From positions 124,001 to 188,000 of the forward strand of contig CACSJR010000011.1 in assembly GCA_902706235.1 (NCBI GenBank): 64,000 bases of DNA, given 5' to 3'. The notes beneath the pieces were generated by a model. That model did no database searches. It saw only the letters and a program-made list of their open reading frames with translations, and was not told the origin of the DNA. Each line of letters begins with the position of its first letter. Position 1 is the stretch's first letter. The translations under genes were made by a program, and so were the position numbers. The stretch comes from Citrobacter sp. 18056 (GTDB taxonomy: Bacteria > Pseudomonadota > Gammaproteobacteria > Enterobacterales > Enterobacteriaceae). Shown piece by piece: positions 46,339 through 56,904 of the stretch.

Positions 46339-46734
46339 ATGACGACAAAACGCAAACCCTACGTGCAGCCGATGACCTCCACGTGGTGGAAGAAACTGCC
46401 TTTTTATCGCTTTTATATGATTCGCGAAGGAACCGCGATTCCAACAGTATGGTTCAGCATCGTGTTGATTTACGGACTGTTCGCACTGAAGCACGGCGCT
46501 GAATCCTGGGCCGGATACGTGGACTTTTTGCAAAACCCGATTGTGGTTATCCTCAATCTCATTACGCTGGCAGCCGCGTTACTGCATACCAAAACCTGGT
46601 TCGAATTAGCGCCAAAAGCCGCCAATGTGATTATCAAAGGCGAAAAGCTAGGGCCAGAGCCGGTCATTAAAGCGTTGTGGGGGGTGACGATTGTGGCCAC
46701 CGTGGTGATCCTGTTTGTCGCACTGTTCTGGTAA
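46339..46734 (+). CDS. frdC: Fumarate reductase membrane anchor FrdC
   Basis: 131 residues, three membrane helices. It begins [31 protein letters not shown]; the Glu in this MIREGT segment corresponds to the menaquinol-site Glu29 of E. coli. Anchors FrdAB with FrdD. Confidence 0.97.
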   Translation: MTTKRKPYVQPMTSTWWKKLPFYRFYMIREGTAIPTVWFSIVLIYGLFALKHGAESWAGYVDFLQNPIVVILNLITLAAALLHTKTWFELAPKAANVIIKGEKLGPEPVIKALWGVTIVATVVILFVALFW

Positions 46735-46744
46735 GGAGACCAAG

Positions 46745-47104
46745 ATGATTAATCCAAATCCAAAACGTTCAGACGAGCCCGTTTTCTGGGGCCTGTTTGG
46801 CGCAGGCGGAATGTGGGGGGCGATCATTGCGCCAGTGATGGTGCTGTTGGTCGGTGTTCTGCTGCCGCTCGGCCTGGCACCACATGACGCCTTCAGCTAT
46901 GAACGCGTGCTGTCCTTTGCTCAAAGTTTTATTGGTCGCGCGTTCCTGTTCCTGATGATTGTTCTGCCACTGTGGTGTGGTTTGCACCGCATTCATCACG
47001 CAATGCATGATCTGAAAATTCATGTGCCGAATGGCAAATGGGTGTTCTACGGACTGGCGGCTATTTTGACCGTCATTACCCTCGTCGGTGTGATTTTCAT
47101 TTAA
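46745..47104 (+). CDS. frdD: Fumarate reductase membrane anchor FrdD
   Basis: 119 residues, as in E. coli, three membrane helices, starting [24 protein letters not shown]. The ATG at 46745 follows AAGGAGA. Last gene of frdABCD. In E. coli the end of frdD carries the ampC promoter; here no ampC follows and blc starts 101 bp later. Confidence 0.97.
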   Translation: MINPNPKRSDEPVFWGLFGAGGMWGAIIAPVMVLLVGVLLPLGLAPHDAFSYERVLSFAQSFIGRAFLFLMIVLPLWCGLHRIHHAMHDLKIHVPNGKWVFYGLAAILTVITLVGVIFI

Positions 47105-47111
47105 AGCTGAG

Positions 47112-47141
47112 ATGCCCGGCACATGCCGGGCATATTTCTTG
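47112..47141 (+). terminator. frd operon terminator
   Basis: 9-bp stem atgcccggc / gccgggcat with a 4-base loop and an atttctt tail, 7 bp after frdD. In E. coli the equivalent hairpin doubles as the ampC attenuator. Confidence 0.85.
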
Positions 47142-47171
47142 TCCTGTCTCGTACTTTTCCCCCGCCCGGTT

Positions 47172-47180
47172 CTACACTTA
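47172..47180 (+). promoter_or_regulatory. Candidate sigma-S -10 element of blc
   Basis: CTACACTTA lies 25 bp before the blc ATG, matching the extended -10 preferred by RpoS. E. coli blc is RpoS-dependent. The 12-mer ctacacttacaa recurs upstream of cbpA. Confidence 0.6.
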
Positions 47181-47205
47181 CAAGAAAACATGCAAGGACA
47201 TTACC

Positions 47206-47736
47206 ATGCGTCTGCTGTCCATCATTGCGACTGTTGCTGCTGCATTTTTGGTTGTTGCCTGTAGTAATCCTGTTCCCCCTCCCGGCGTGACCGTCGTCGC
47301 CCCTTTTGATGCCAATCGCTACCTTGGCACCTGGTATGAAATCGCCCGTCTGGACCACAATTTTGAAAAAGGACTGCAGAGGGTCACCGCCACTTATAGC
47401 TTGCGCAGTGATAACGGTATTAACGTGCTGAACAAAGGCTACAACCCGGATCGCGGGATGTGGCAAAAAGTCGACGGCGTGGCGTATTTTACTGGCTCAT
47501 CAGAACGGGCCGCACTGAAGGTGTCCTTCATCGGCCCGTTCTATGGCAGTTATAACGTTATCGCGGTGGATAAAGAGTATCAGCACGCGCTGGTCTGTGG
47601 ACCGGATCGGAATTATTTATGGATCCTCGCCCGCACGCCAACCATTTCCAATGAAATGAAGCAGCAGATGCTGGATATCGCGACCCGACAGGGTTTCCCC
47701 GTTCAGAAATTGATTTGGGTGAATCAGACCTATTAA
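47206..47736 (+). CDS. blc: Outer-membrane lipocalin Blc
   Basis: 176 residues. Lipoprotein signal ending LVVACS (Cys19 lipidated). Lipocalin signature [13 protein letters not shown] and the later [14 protein letters not shown]. It binds lysophospholipids at the outer membrane; in E. coli it is made in stationary phase and under osmotic stress. ATG at 47206; the frame is open into frdD upstream but only the inner start gives a signal peptide. Tail-to-tail with gdx (4-nt overlap). Confidence 0.96.
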   Translation: MRLLSIIATVAAAFLVVACSNPVPPPGVTVVAPFDANRYLGTWYEIARLDHNFEKGLQRVTATYSLRSDNGINVLNKGYNPDRGMWQKVDGVAYFTGSSERAALKVSFIGPFYGSYNVIAVDKEYQHALVCGPDRNYLWILARTPTISNEMKQQMLDIATRQGFPVQKLIWVNQTY

Positions 47737-48050
47737 TGCGCGCTGAGTTTCAGGCCAATGATGCCACAGACGATCAGCCCCAGGCTGAATATACGGGCGG
47801 CACTGGCGGATTCACCGAGCAGAAGGATACCGGTTATCGCCGCACCCACTGCACCGATACCGGTCCAGATAGCATAAGCCGTGCCGACTGGCAGGGTTTT
47901 CATTGCCCATGACAGCAAGGCGATGCTGGCGATCATCGCCGTTGCCGTAATGACGCTCGGCACAAGGCGCGTAAAACCGTGGGTATATTTCAGACCGACA
48001 GCCCAAACAACTTCCAGCAGACCTGCAACAACAAGAATTAACCAGGACAT
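47733..48050 (-). CDS. gdx: Guanidinium exporter Gdx (SugE), SMR family
   Basis: 105 residues, four membrane helices. Essential Glu13 in [14 protein letters not shown] and the [18 protein letters not shown] signature place it in the Gdx branch of small multidrug resistance proteins, exporting guanidinium in exchange for protons. A guanidine-II riboswitch sits directly upstream, which supports the function independently. Confidence 0.96.
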   Translation of the reverse strand: MSWLILVVAGLLEVVWAVGLKYTHGFTRLVPSVITATAMIASIALLSWAMKTLPVGTAYAIWTGIGAVGAAITGILLLGESASAARIFSLGLIVCGIIGLKLSAH

Positions 48051-48061
48051 TTTTGACTCCA

Positions 48062-48112
48062 GATTGGGGCCGTCCCCGGTATTGTAGATACGCTTACAGG
48101 TCGTCCTGTAAG
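48062..48112 (-). promoter_or_regulatory. Guanidine-II (mini-ykkC) riboswitch of gdx
   Basis: On the minus strand two hairpins with ACGR loops lie in tandem. P1 is ttacagg-ACGA-cctgtaa (48111-48094). P2 is gggg-ACGG-cccc (48077-48066). They end about 11 bp before the gdx start, next to the GGAG ribosome site, the classic layout. Guanidine binding to both loops should free translation. Confidence 0.93.
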
Positions 48113-48307
48113 GTCTTTGAGAGTGCTTATTTTAACCCCTGTTTTCGGGGATGCAAGTAATTTGGCTTAAGGTAGTTTTCTGCGATGATTAAGTGAATTA
48201 GGCGCATTTCAATGCGGAGATCGCCTTTTTATGTTACCGATACTTTCATTATGATGGCCTTCTGTTCCCCTTGCATTCGCAAACTATGAAGCGCTTACCT
48301 GGCCTGT

Positions 48308-48889
48308 ATGTATAAAATCCTGATTATTGATCGCTGTTGTTTCAGTCGTCTCGGACTGGAAACGTGGCTGCAAGCGGTCAATGGCGGTAAATCGCCGTTT
48401 CTGATTACCCATCTGAACAGTTTATTGTTGGCAAAAGCGCATGTAGAAAGCTGGCAACCGCATCTGGTTATCGCTGATTTCACCTGCTTTCAGCACGATC
48501 TTCAGCAGTCACATTTTCTGCCCGCCCTTCTGGCCGTTTGTGAACAACGCACGCGCCTGATTCGGCTGCAAAACGAGCCCTTTGTCTTTAAAAACGTGGG
48601 AGAAACGCTCGCTAAAAAAGCACCGCTGGAAACGCTCGGCCAGCGTATTTTGACAGTGCTGCGCAACGGTCCCGCAATTAATCCAGTGCGCATAGTCACG
48701 CCGCTCTTAACGCGTCAGGAAGAGAAAGTATTGTCGTTATGGATGGACGGTGCCAGCAATCAGACAATTGCCAAGGAAATGCAGATTACCGGCAAAACGG
48801 TTTACACCTACAAGCGCAACATTCGCATGAAACTGAAAGTCGAAAATCGATTTTCGCCGTTCATTCCCTCAACCGAATGTGCGGAATAA
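48308..48889 (+). CDS. ecnR: EcnR-type LuxR/FixJ-family regulator
   Basis: 193 residues. The N-terminal half looks like a worn receiver domain (ILIIDRCCFSRLGLETWL; VIADF). It has no second acidic residue next to the first Asp and no obvious conserved Lys, so phosphorylation is doubtful. The C-terminal half is a LuxR HTH (TPLLTRQEEKVLSLWMDGAS, then AKEMQITGKTVYTYKRNI). Its location beside ecnB/ecnA matches EcnR of Citrobacter, Enterobacter and Salmonella. Absent from E. coli K-12. Confidence 0.85.
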   Translation: MYKILIIDRCCFSRLGLETWLQAVNGGKSPFLITHLNSLLLAKAHVESWQPHLVIADFTCFQHDLQQSHFLPALLAVCEQRTRLIRLQNEPFVFKNVGETLAKKAPLETLGQRILTVLRNGPAINPVRIVTPLLTRQEEKVLSLWMDGASNQTIAKEMQITGKTVYTYKRNIRMKLKVENRFSPFIPSTECAE

Positions 48890-48920
48890 CGGTACGGCAT
48901 GAAAGCCGTACCGAACATCA

Positions 48921-49067
48921 TTAGTTCTGGGCTTTGGTTGCTGCACCTGAAATAGCGTTACCGCCATCAGAAATATCCTCCCCCATCCCTTTCGTCGTAT
49001 TACAGCCCGAAAGCACAGAAGAGAGCACCAGGAGAGTAAAAAACGCAGCAATGGTTTTCTTAAGCAT
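48921..49067 (-). CDS. ecnB: Entericidin B
   Basis: 48 residues. Lipoprotein signal [22 protein letters not shown] with lipobox LSGC, mature peptide [21 protein letters not shown] and a short tail. The bacteriolytic toxin lipoprotein of the ecnAB pair, RpoS-controlled in E. coli. A possible sigma-S -10 (ctatgct, minus strand 49121-49115) lies upstream. Confidence 0.93.
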   Translation of the reverse strand: MLKKTIAAFFTLLVLSSVLSGCNTTKGMGEDISDGGNAISGAATKAQN

Positions 49068-49176
49068 AATGTCATCCTTTAATTGCCAGTTAATATTCAT
49101 TATGTAGCAACATAAGCATAGACAAGATCGCCCATCATGGACGAAAACAGCGCAATTTTAAGACGATGTGAAGTGA

Positions 49177-49311
49177 TTAGCTGGCAGCGTGCGAAATGGA
49201 GTTGCCCAGATGCTGGACGTCCTGGCCGAAGCCGCGGAAGGTGTTGCAGCCCGATAGCAGCGTACCGGTGAACAGAAGTATAAAGAAGAGTTTGAGTAAA
49301 CGGTTCATCAT
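49177..49311 (-). CDS. ecnA: Entericidin A (antidote lipoprotein)
   Basis: 44 residues (E. coli 41). It starts MMNRLLKLFFILLFTGTLLSGC, lipobox LSGC, then NTFRGFGQDVQHLGNSISHAAS. The mature part matches EcnA. Upstream of ecnB on the same strand by 109 bp, and just downstream of efp. Confidence 0.92.
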   Translation of the reverse strand: MMNRLLKLFFILLFTGTLLSGCNTFRGFGQDVQHLGNSISHAAS

Positions 49312-49325
49312 CCCTGCGCTCTAAG

Positions 49326-49362
49326 AAAAAGTCGGCACGACGAAAGCGGTGCCGACTTTTTT
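49326..49362 (-). terminator. Rho-independent terminator of efp
   Basis: 12-bp stem aaaagtcggcac / gtgccgactttt around a 10-base loop, flanked by A-run and T-run, 10 bp after the efp stop. Confidence 0.9.
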
Positions 49363-49372
49363 ATAGCATGAA

Positions 49373-49939
49373 TTACTTCACGCGAGAAACGTATTCGCCA
49401 GAGCGGGTGTCAATTTTGATGACTTCACCAATCTGCACGAACAGAGGAACTTTAACCACAGCGCCAGTCGTCAGCGTTGCTGGCTTGCCGCCGGTACCTG
49501 CGGTATCCCCTTTCAGGCCTGGATCGGTATCAACAATTTCCAGTTCAACGAAGTTCGGTGGAGTCACAGAGATTGGACGACCGTTCCACAGAGTCACGAT
49601 GCACTCAGCCTGGTCCAGCAGCCATTTAGCGTTTTCGCCAACCGCTTTCTCGTCGGCAGCCAGCTGCTCGAAGGTTTCGTTGTTCATGAAGTGGTAGAAC
49701 TCACCGTCGTTGTACAGGTAAGTCAGGTTCATATCGATAACGTCTGCGCCTTCTGCAGAGTCGGTCGATTTGAAGGTTTTCTCTACGCGAGTACCGGTCA
49801 GCAGGCGACGCAGCTTAACGCGTGCGAACGCCTGGCCTTTGCCTGGTTTTACGAATTCGCTGGATTCAACCGAATACGGTTCTCCATCCATCATGATTTT
49901 AAGACCGGCACGGAAATCGTTGCTAGAATAAGTCGCCAT
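49373..49939 (-). CDS. efp: Translation elongation factor EF-P
   Basis: 188 residues, as in E. coli. Three beta domains. Lys34 in the VKPGKGQAF loop is the site beta-lysylated by EpmA/EpmB. It relieves ribosome stalling at polyproline. The ATG at 49939 gives [14 protein letters not shown]; longer in-frame starts run into epmB. Divergent from epmB by 40 bp. Confidence 0.98.
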   Translation of the reverse strand: MATYSSNDFRAGLKIMMDGEPYSVESSEFVKPGKGQAFARVKLRRLLTGTRVEKTFKSTDSAEGADVIDMNLTYLYNDGEFYHFMNNETFEQLAADEKAVGENAKWLLDQAECIVTLWNGRPISVTPPNFVELEIVDTDPGLKGDTAGTGGKPATLTTGAVVKVPLFVQIGEVIKIDTRSGEYVSRVK

Positions 49940-49979
49940 AAGGCCCTCTAAATTTGTTAACTGGTAGCTAAGCCACAAA

Positions 49980-51008
49980 ATGGCGCATATTGTAACCCTA
50001 AACACCCCGTCCAGAGAAGATTGGTTATCGCAACTTGCCGATGTAATCACCGATCCTGACGAACTGTTACGTCTCTTAAATGTAGACGCTGATGAAAATT
50101 TGCTCGCTGGCCGTGAGGCAAAACGTCTATTCCCGCTGAGAGTCCCGCGGGCGTTTGTCGCACGCATGGAAAAAGGTAACCCCAACGACCCTTTGCTGCT
50201 TCAGGTTCTGACCTCACAGCAAGAGTTCGCCACGGCCCCCGGTTTCAGTACCGACCCGCTGGAAGAACAGCACAGCGTTGTACCGGGGCTGCTGCATAAG
50301 TACCGCAACCGCGCGCTGCTGCTGGTGAAAGGTGGCTGCGCCGTGAACTGTCGCTACTGCTTCCGTCGTCATTTCCCGTATGCCGACAACCAGGGAAACA
50401 AGCGGAACTGGCAGGTGGCGCTGGATTACATTGCCGCCCATCCTGAGCTCGACGAAATCATCTTTTCCGGCGGCGACCCGCTAATGGCGAAAGATCACGA
50501 GCTCACCCGGCTGCTGGATGCGCTCGAAGCCATTCCTCACCTCAAACGCCTGCGCATTCACAGCCGTTTGCCGATAGTCATTCCGGCACGCATCACCGAG
50601 GGTCTGGCGGAACGCTTCGCCCGTTCATCGCTGCAAATTCTGCTGGTGAATCACATCAACCACGCTCAGGAAATTGATGATGAATTCCGTCAGGCGATGC
50701 GAAAACTGAAATTAGCCGGGGTGACGCTACTCAACCAGAGCGTGTTGCTCCGTGACGTGAACAATAACGCACGAACGCTGGCGGACCTCAGCAATGCCCT
50801 GTTTGACGCAGGCATCATGCCCTATTACCTGCACGTGCTGGATAAAGTACAGGGCGCCGCGCATTTCCTGGTAAGCGATGACGAAGCCCGCGCCATCATG
50901 CGTGAACTGCTGACGCTGGTGTCAGGCTACATGGTGCCCAAACTGGCCCGTGAAATTGGCGGTGAGCCAAGTAAAACGCCGCTCGACTTACAGCTACGCC
51001 AAAGCTAA
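49980..51008 (+). CDS. epmB: EF-P lysine 2,3-aminomutase EpmB (YjeK)
   Basis: 342 residues, as in E. coli. Radical SAM enzyme with Cys120, Cys124 and Cys127 in [26 protein letters not shown] and the later [17 protein letters not shown] fit lysine aminomutases. Converts (S)-alpha-lysine to (R)-beta-lysine for EpmA. Divergent from efp. A hairpin (gcctgcgc/gcgcaggc, 51029-51054) follows. Confidence 0.97.
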   Translation: MAHIVTLNTPSREDWLSQLADVITDPDELLRLLNVDADENLLAGREAKRLFPLRVPRAFVARMEKGNPNDPLLLQVLTSQQEFATAPGFSTDPLEEQHSVVPGLLHKYRNRALLLVKGGCAVNCRYCFRRHFPYADNQGNKRNWQVALDYIAAHPELDEIIFSGGDPLMAKDHELTRLLDALEAIPHLKRLRIHSRLPIVIPARITEGLAERFARSSLQILLVNHINHAQEIDDEFRQAMRKLKLAGVTLLNQSVLLRDVNNNARTLADLSNALFDAGIMPYYLHVLDKVQGAAHFLVSDDEARAIMRELLTLVSGYMVPKLAREIGGEPSKTPLDLQLRQS

Positions 51009-51129
51009 TCCAATTTTAGATCATACTTGCCTGCGCGGAGCCCTTCGCGCAGGCTGCAAGTCCGGAAACCGACTCTTCCCAACTCCCGACGAGTGCTATT
51101 TTAGCCCCCGAAAAAACAGGGAGAATAAG

Positions 51130-51978
51130 ATGAGCTCAATCCTCACCGGCATTAATACCGGCGTCATTCGCCACGGCGAACAGTTTACGGCGCTGGCACT
51201 GAAAATTAATCAACAACACGAACAGCACCTGCTGCTCATCCCGGCGTTACCACTGCGCGATCTTTTTATCTGTTTCGAATATCGGCTGCACCTGCAAAGC
51301 CTGCGCAATGTGAAAGAAAAAGCGGCATTCAAAAAACGGCAGGAAATCGCTACGGCGGCGATGCACAAAAATATTCCTTCTCTAACCCAAAGTGAATTAC
51401 TGGAAGCGGGGCTCTATCAGCGCATCACTCAAATTGAGCCGAACAACAAACGCAAAAATGAACTGCAGCTCACGATTACGCTTCAGGGCGGAAACACGTT
51501 ATCGCTGTTGATTGATGACGCACAAATCGCGTTGTTCGTCAGCGCTATATCCCACGCCATCAATAACGCGGGTATGCATACGCTGTCGTTGCGCCTGTCA
51601 TCGCTGTTGGACTTTTTACCGCTGTACGATGCCACGATAAAAAATAACGGCGAGCTGGAATATGATTCTTATTCGCATCCGGCCTGGAAACTCGCGCTCT
51701 TTAGCGAAACGCTGGCGCTGGTGTACCACTCCACCGATGAACACGGAGAACAGCAGGCATACGGCACGGTGATTAAAACCCGGCTTCGCAGTGAGATGAA
51801 AGAAACGCAGGCCCTTGCACAGCGGCTTTTGGCGTTTAGCCCACGGCTGAAAAAGTGCGAAGGGAAAAAGGGTCAGATTTCGGTCTTTACTTTGGCGTCA
51901 GGCACGGAACATGTTCCCCGCGAGCGCTGTTTACGCGCGTTGCATGCGTTATGGCAGAAATCAGGGAAATCCACATAA
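51130..51978 (+). CDS. yjeJ: YjeJ family protein of unknown function
   Basis: 282 residues, E. coli YjeJ-like (about 289). Starts MSSILTGINTGVIRHGEQ after a GGGAG. No signal peptide or membrane helix. Basic in the N-terminal third (KEKAAFKKRQE). No recognisable catalytic motif. Convergent with yjeI. Function not known. Confidence 0.85.
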   Translation: MSSILTGINTGVIRHGEQFTALALKINQQHEQHLLLIPALPLRDLFICFEYRLHLQSLRNVKEKAAFKKRQEIATAAMHKNIPSLTQSELLEAGLYQRITQIEPNNKRKNELQLTITLQGGNTLSLLIDDAQIALFVSAISHAINNAGMHTLSLRLSSLLDFLPLYDATIKNNGELEYDSYSHPAWKLALFSETLALVYHSTDEHGEQQAYGTVIKTRLRSEMKETQALAQRLLAFSPRLKKCEGKKGQISVFTLASGTEHVPRERCLRALHALWQKSGKST

Positions 51979-51982
51979 GAAA

Positions 51983-52003
51983 ACGCCCTCGAAGAGAGGG
52001 CGT
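51983..52003. terminator. Bidirectional terminator between yjeJ and yjeI
   Basis: 8-bp stem acgccctc / gagggcgt with a 5-base loop. The plus-strand tail is ctttac, the minus-strand tail tttctta. Confidence 0.75.
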
Positions 52004-52021
52004 CTTTACGGCGGGAAACAA

Positions 52022-52375
52022 TCAGTTAGGGCACTTATAAACCTGGCCGATCATTTCGCTGTCCGTCGGAACAAAGCTGGAAAGCATGCCCTGGGTTGGA
52101 CTGCTCACGCCATAAATAACGTTGCCGCCCAAGTCTGCCGCTTGATTACGCAGCGCATTCGCCGCGCCACGCATTGAACCACCCTCTTCACCATGCTGGC
52201 CAGAGAGCCAGTTGCTCTGCTTGCCTGTTGCGGTGCCGACCAGGTGGCATTCAGCGCCCGGCTTATCTTCAACAAAGCGAACATTTTGCCCGCCTGCGGT
52301 CAGTTCATTGCTGGAACTGCAGCCTGCCAATAATAAAGCGGCACCGACGATCCCTGCACAGACGTTTACGCGCAT
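52022..52375 (-). CDS. yjeI: YjeI, DUF4156 lipoprotein
   Basis: 117 residues, matching E. coli. Lipoprotein signal MRVNVCAGIVGAALLLAGCS with lipobox LAGC. The mature part holds CHLVGTATGKQSNWLSGQ and GNVIYGVSSPTQGML, typical of DUF4156. Function unknown. ATG 52375 follows AGGA; an upstream in-frame ATG at 52405 would spoil the signal. Confidence 0.92.
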   Translation of the reverse strand: MRVNVCAGIVGAALLLAGCSSSNELTAGGQNVRFVEDKPGAECHLVGTATGKQSNWLSGQHGEEGGSMRGAANALRNQAADLGGNVIYGVSSPTQGMLSSFVPTDSEMIGQVYKCPN

Positions 52376-52449
52376 CTTATTCCTCGTTATAAATGGGCTG
52401 GACACAACTTGTCCGTGTGAACGTTATACTAAAAAGATGACCAAAAGAA

Positions 52450-52482
52450 AAACCCCTGCGACATTATCTGCCACAGGGGTTT
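52450..52482. terminator. Terminator downstream of groL
   Basis: 9-bp stem aaacccctg / caggggttt, T-rich on both sides (minus strand tttttctttt). The first clear terminator after groL, reached only after an ERIC element. Confidence 0.8.
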
Positions 52483-52487
52483 ATTTT

Positions 52488-52612
52488 TACACGTCATAAT
52501 TCAATCCGCAGGTGCGTTGTCTGCACTCGCTCACCCCAGTCACTTACTTAATGTAAGCTCCTGGGGATCCTCGAGCTGGCCGCCTTCCTGCGACTCAAAT
52601 TATTTAGTGTAA
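52488..52612 (+). repeat. ERIC element downstream of groL
   Basis: About 125 bp: acgtcataattca, gcgttgtctgcactcgctca, ccccagtcacttacttaatg, gtaagctcctgggga, ccgccttcctgcgac, caaattatttagtgta. It lies between the groL stop and the groL terminator and is next to a seven-G run (52618-52624). Confidence 0.9.
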
Positions 52613-52629
52613 GATTTGGGGGGGACGAA

Positions 52630-54294
<1,665 letters not shown>

Positions 54295-54311
54295 TCAGGT
54301 TCGCGAGTGGA

Positions 54312-54665
<354 letters not shown>

Positions 54666-54687
54666 TTACCGGCTAGTGACCTGAGAG

Positions 54688-54717
54688 ATGGGGATGGCTT
54701 GCTACCCCTTCAAGGGG
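54688..54717 (-). promoter_or_regulatory. Sigma-32 heat-shock promoter of groSL
   Basis: Minus strand: CCCCTTGAA (54717-54709) and CCCCAT (54693-54688), 15 bp apart, nearly the same as the E. coli groE promoter. About 80 bp before groS. Confidence 0.93.
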
Positions 54718-54813
54718 AAAATCAAAAAAAAATTTTGAAATGGGCATTCGTCACAAAACGATTTAACGCGCTTCAGTGCTACGATGCGGGCTTTCCCGTA
54801 ACAGGTTGAAGTG

Positions 54814-56061
54814 ATGAGTGGTTTAAAACAAGAGCTCGGTCTGGCGCAAGGCGTGGGATTACTGTCCACTTCGCTGCTCGGCACTGGCGTTTTTGCCGTT
54901 CCGGCGCTGGGTGCGCTGGTTGCCGGTGACACCAGCCTTTGGGCGTGGCCTGCGCTCATCCTGTTAGTCTTCCCGATTGCGATTGTCTTTGCCGTACTGG
55001 GCCGCCATTTCCCAAGCGCAGGCGGCGTGGCACACTTTGTCGGCATGGCGTTTGGCCCGCGACTGGAGCGCGTCACCGGTTGGCTGTTTTTGTCAGTGAT
55101 TCCGGTTGGTTTACCGGCAGCGTTACATATTGCCACCGGTTTTAGCCAGGCGTTGTTTGGCTGGCATGATGAACAGCTGCTGCTGGCCGAACTCGGCACG
55201 CTGGGCATCATCTGGTGGGTCGGCTCGCGCGGCGCCAGTACCAGCGCCAATCTGCAAACGCTGGTCGCGGCCCTGATTGTCGCGCTCATCGCGGTGCTGT
55301 GGTGGGCAGGCAACATCACCTTTTCCGCCATCCCTTTCCCGCCGATAACCCGCGTCGACCACTCGCAGCTTTTCGCCGCGCTGTCGGTGATGTTCTGGTG
55401 CTTTGTCGGTCTCGAAGCCTTTGCGCATATGGCATCCGAATTCAAACAACCGGAACGCGATTTCCCGCGCGCGCTGATGATTGGCCTGCTGTTGGCGGGT
55501 GCCGTCTATTGGGCCTGCACGGTGCTGGTACTGCATTTCCACACGTTCGGCGCCGATAAAGCCGCAGCGGCCTCGTTGCCGAGTATTGTGGTCACGCTGT
55601 TTGGCGTTAAAGCCCTGTGGGTGGCGAGCGTGATCGGCTTTCTGGCATGCTTCGCCAGCCTGAATATTTACATCCAGAGCTTCGCCCGGCTGGTGTGGTC
55701 CCAGGCGCAATACCGGCCAAATAGCCGGCTGGCACAGCTTTCCCCGCGACGTATTCCGCTGAATGCCCTGAACATGGTCCTCGGCTGCTGCGTGTTGAGC
55801 ACGCTGTGCATCTATGCGCTGAATATCAATCTGGAGGCGTTAATCATTTATGCCAACGGCATTTTCATCATGATTTATCTGCTGTGCATGCTGGCAGGGT
55901 GTCGTTTGCTGAAAGGGCGATTCAAAGTGCTGGCGGTGATTGGCGGGGTTCTGTGTTTGCTGCTGCTGGCGATGGTCGGCCTGAAAAGCCTGTATGCCAT
56001 TATCATGCTGGCGGCGCTGTGGCTGTTTTTGCCCAAGCGCGGGGCGGTGGTTACACCCTAA
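54814..56061 (+). CDS. yjeH: APC-family amino-acid exporter YjeH
   Basis: 415 residues, about twelve helices. N-terminal SGLKQELGLAQGVGLLSTSLLGTG matches E. coli YjeH, reported to export L-methionine and branched-chain amino acids. ATG 54814 agrees with the E. coli N-terminus; a GTG sits directly before it at 54811. Divergent from groSL and convergent with fxsA. Confidence 0.93.
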   Translation: MSGLKQELGLAQGVGLLSTSLLGTGVFAVPALGALVAGDTSLWAWPALILLVFPIAIVFAVLGRHFPSAGGVAHFVGMAFGPRLERVTGWLFLSVIPVGLPAALHIATGFSQALFGWHDEQLLLAELGTLGIIWWVGSRGASTSANLQTLVAALIVALIAVLWWAGNITFSAIPFPPITRVDHSQLFAALSVMFWCFVGLEAFAHMASEFKQPERDFPRALMIGLLLAGAVYWACTVLVLHFHTFGADKAAAASLPSIVVTLFGVKALWVASVIGFLACFASLNIYIQSFARLVWSQAQYRPNSRLAQLSPRRIPLNALNMVLGCCVLSTLCIYALNINLEALIIYANGIFIMIYLLCMLAGCRLLKGRFKVLAVIGGVLCLLLLAMVGLKSLYAIIMLAALWLFLPKRGAVVTP

Positions 56062-56064
56062 AAA

Positions 56065-56090
56065 AGCCCGGGGCGTTGTGCTTCCGGGCT
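56065..56090 (-). terminator. Terminator of fxsA
   Basis: 7-bp stem agcccgg / ccgggct with a 12-base loop, followed on the minus strand by six T residues. Confidence 0.75.
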
Positions 56091-56097
56091 CATCTCA

Positions 56098-56568
56098 TTA
56101 GCGGTCGTCTTTGTTTTCCAGTCGGTCGCGTTCGTCATCCTTACGCTGATATTCCCCGTCAAAGGTCTCTCCGCCGCCACTGCCTGCGTTAAAGCCACCG
56201 CCCGGCGTGCGGGCAAAGCGCAGATGCGGCATCAGCTTGAGCGTCAGGTGTTTTTGCACCGGCGGTAACAGCAGCAGCATACCGAGGAAATCGGTAAAGA
56301 AGCCCGGCAGCACCAGCAGCAGGCCCGCGATGATCAGCGATACGCTTTTGATCATTTCCGCCGCAGGGCTTTCACCCGCCTGCATCTTCTGCTGCATCAG
56401 CATAAAGTTTTTAAAGCCCTGGTTACGCACCAAAGACATCCCGATGACCGAAGTGAAAATCACCAGAATCAGGGTCATCAATACACCGAACACATGCGCG
56501 ACCTGAATGAATATCGAGATCTCGATGTAGACATATAAAAAAACGGCAATTAAAGGTATCCAGCGCAC
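56098..56568 (-). CDS. fxsA: FxsA, inner-membrane protein
   Basis: 156 residues. Hydrophobic N-terminal half with three or four helices (RWIPLIAVFLYVYIEISIFIQVA; VLMTLILVIFTSVIGMSLV) and a Gly-rich, charged C-terminal tail. E. coli FxsA, when overproduced, relieves F-plasmid exclusion of phage T7. The normal role is unknown. Divergent from aspA. Confidence 0.93.
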   Translation of the reverse strand: MRWIPLIAVFLYVYIEISIFIQVAHVFGVLMTLILVIFTSVIGMSLVRNQGFKNFMLMQQKMQAGESPAAEMIKSVSLIIAGLLLVLPGFFTDFLGMLLLLPPVQKHLTLKLMPHLRFARTPGGGFNAGSGGGETFDGEYQRKDDERDRLENKDDR

Positions 56569-56904
56569 TGGTTTCTCCTGTTGAGCAACAGCCGCTTCCG
56601 GCGGCTGTTTGAATGAGTTTGCGATTCGCGTGTTCAGGAGATGGAGGCAAAAACCGCATTTTCAATCGGCGGTGGCACTCTTTTTCACCCTGACGTTATT
56701 GCGGTGATTCATTTCACAGATTAATAAATCTGATATGGATCGGCGCATAATAAGTGATCCAGATTACGGCAATTCGCTATCATCAGCATATGATCATGGG
56801 TACCGGGCCGATTAAGGAAATAATCGTCGGCTAAAAAACACACATGACCCCACTCATCCTGTGTGTAGGGTGAAATCATTAGCAGCTTAATCAAGAAGGT
56901 TCAC
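56569..56904. promoter_or_regulatory. fxsA-aspA divergent region with CRP-like sites
   Basis: 336 bp without a gene. Two CRP-like sites: GGTGA-ttcatt-TCACA at 56703-56718, near fxsA, and aagtgatccagattacgg at 56752-56769, about 140 bp before aspA. E. coli aspA is CRP-activated. No clear FNR box was found by eye. Confidence 0.6.

Noticed and set aside
47105..47205. Remnant of ampC
   Set aside because: The 101 bp contain only the frd terminator and the blc promoter; no beta-lactamase motif in any frame.
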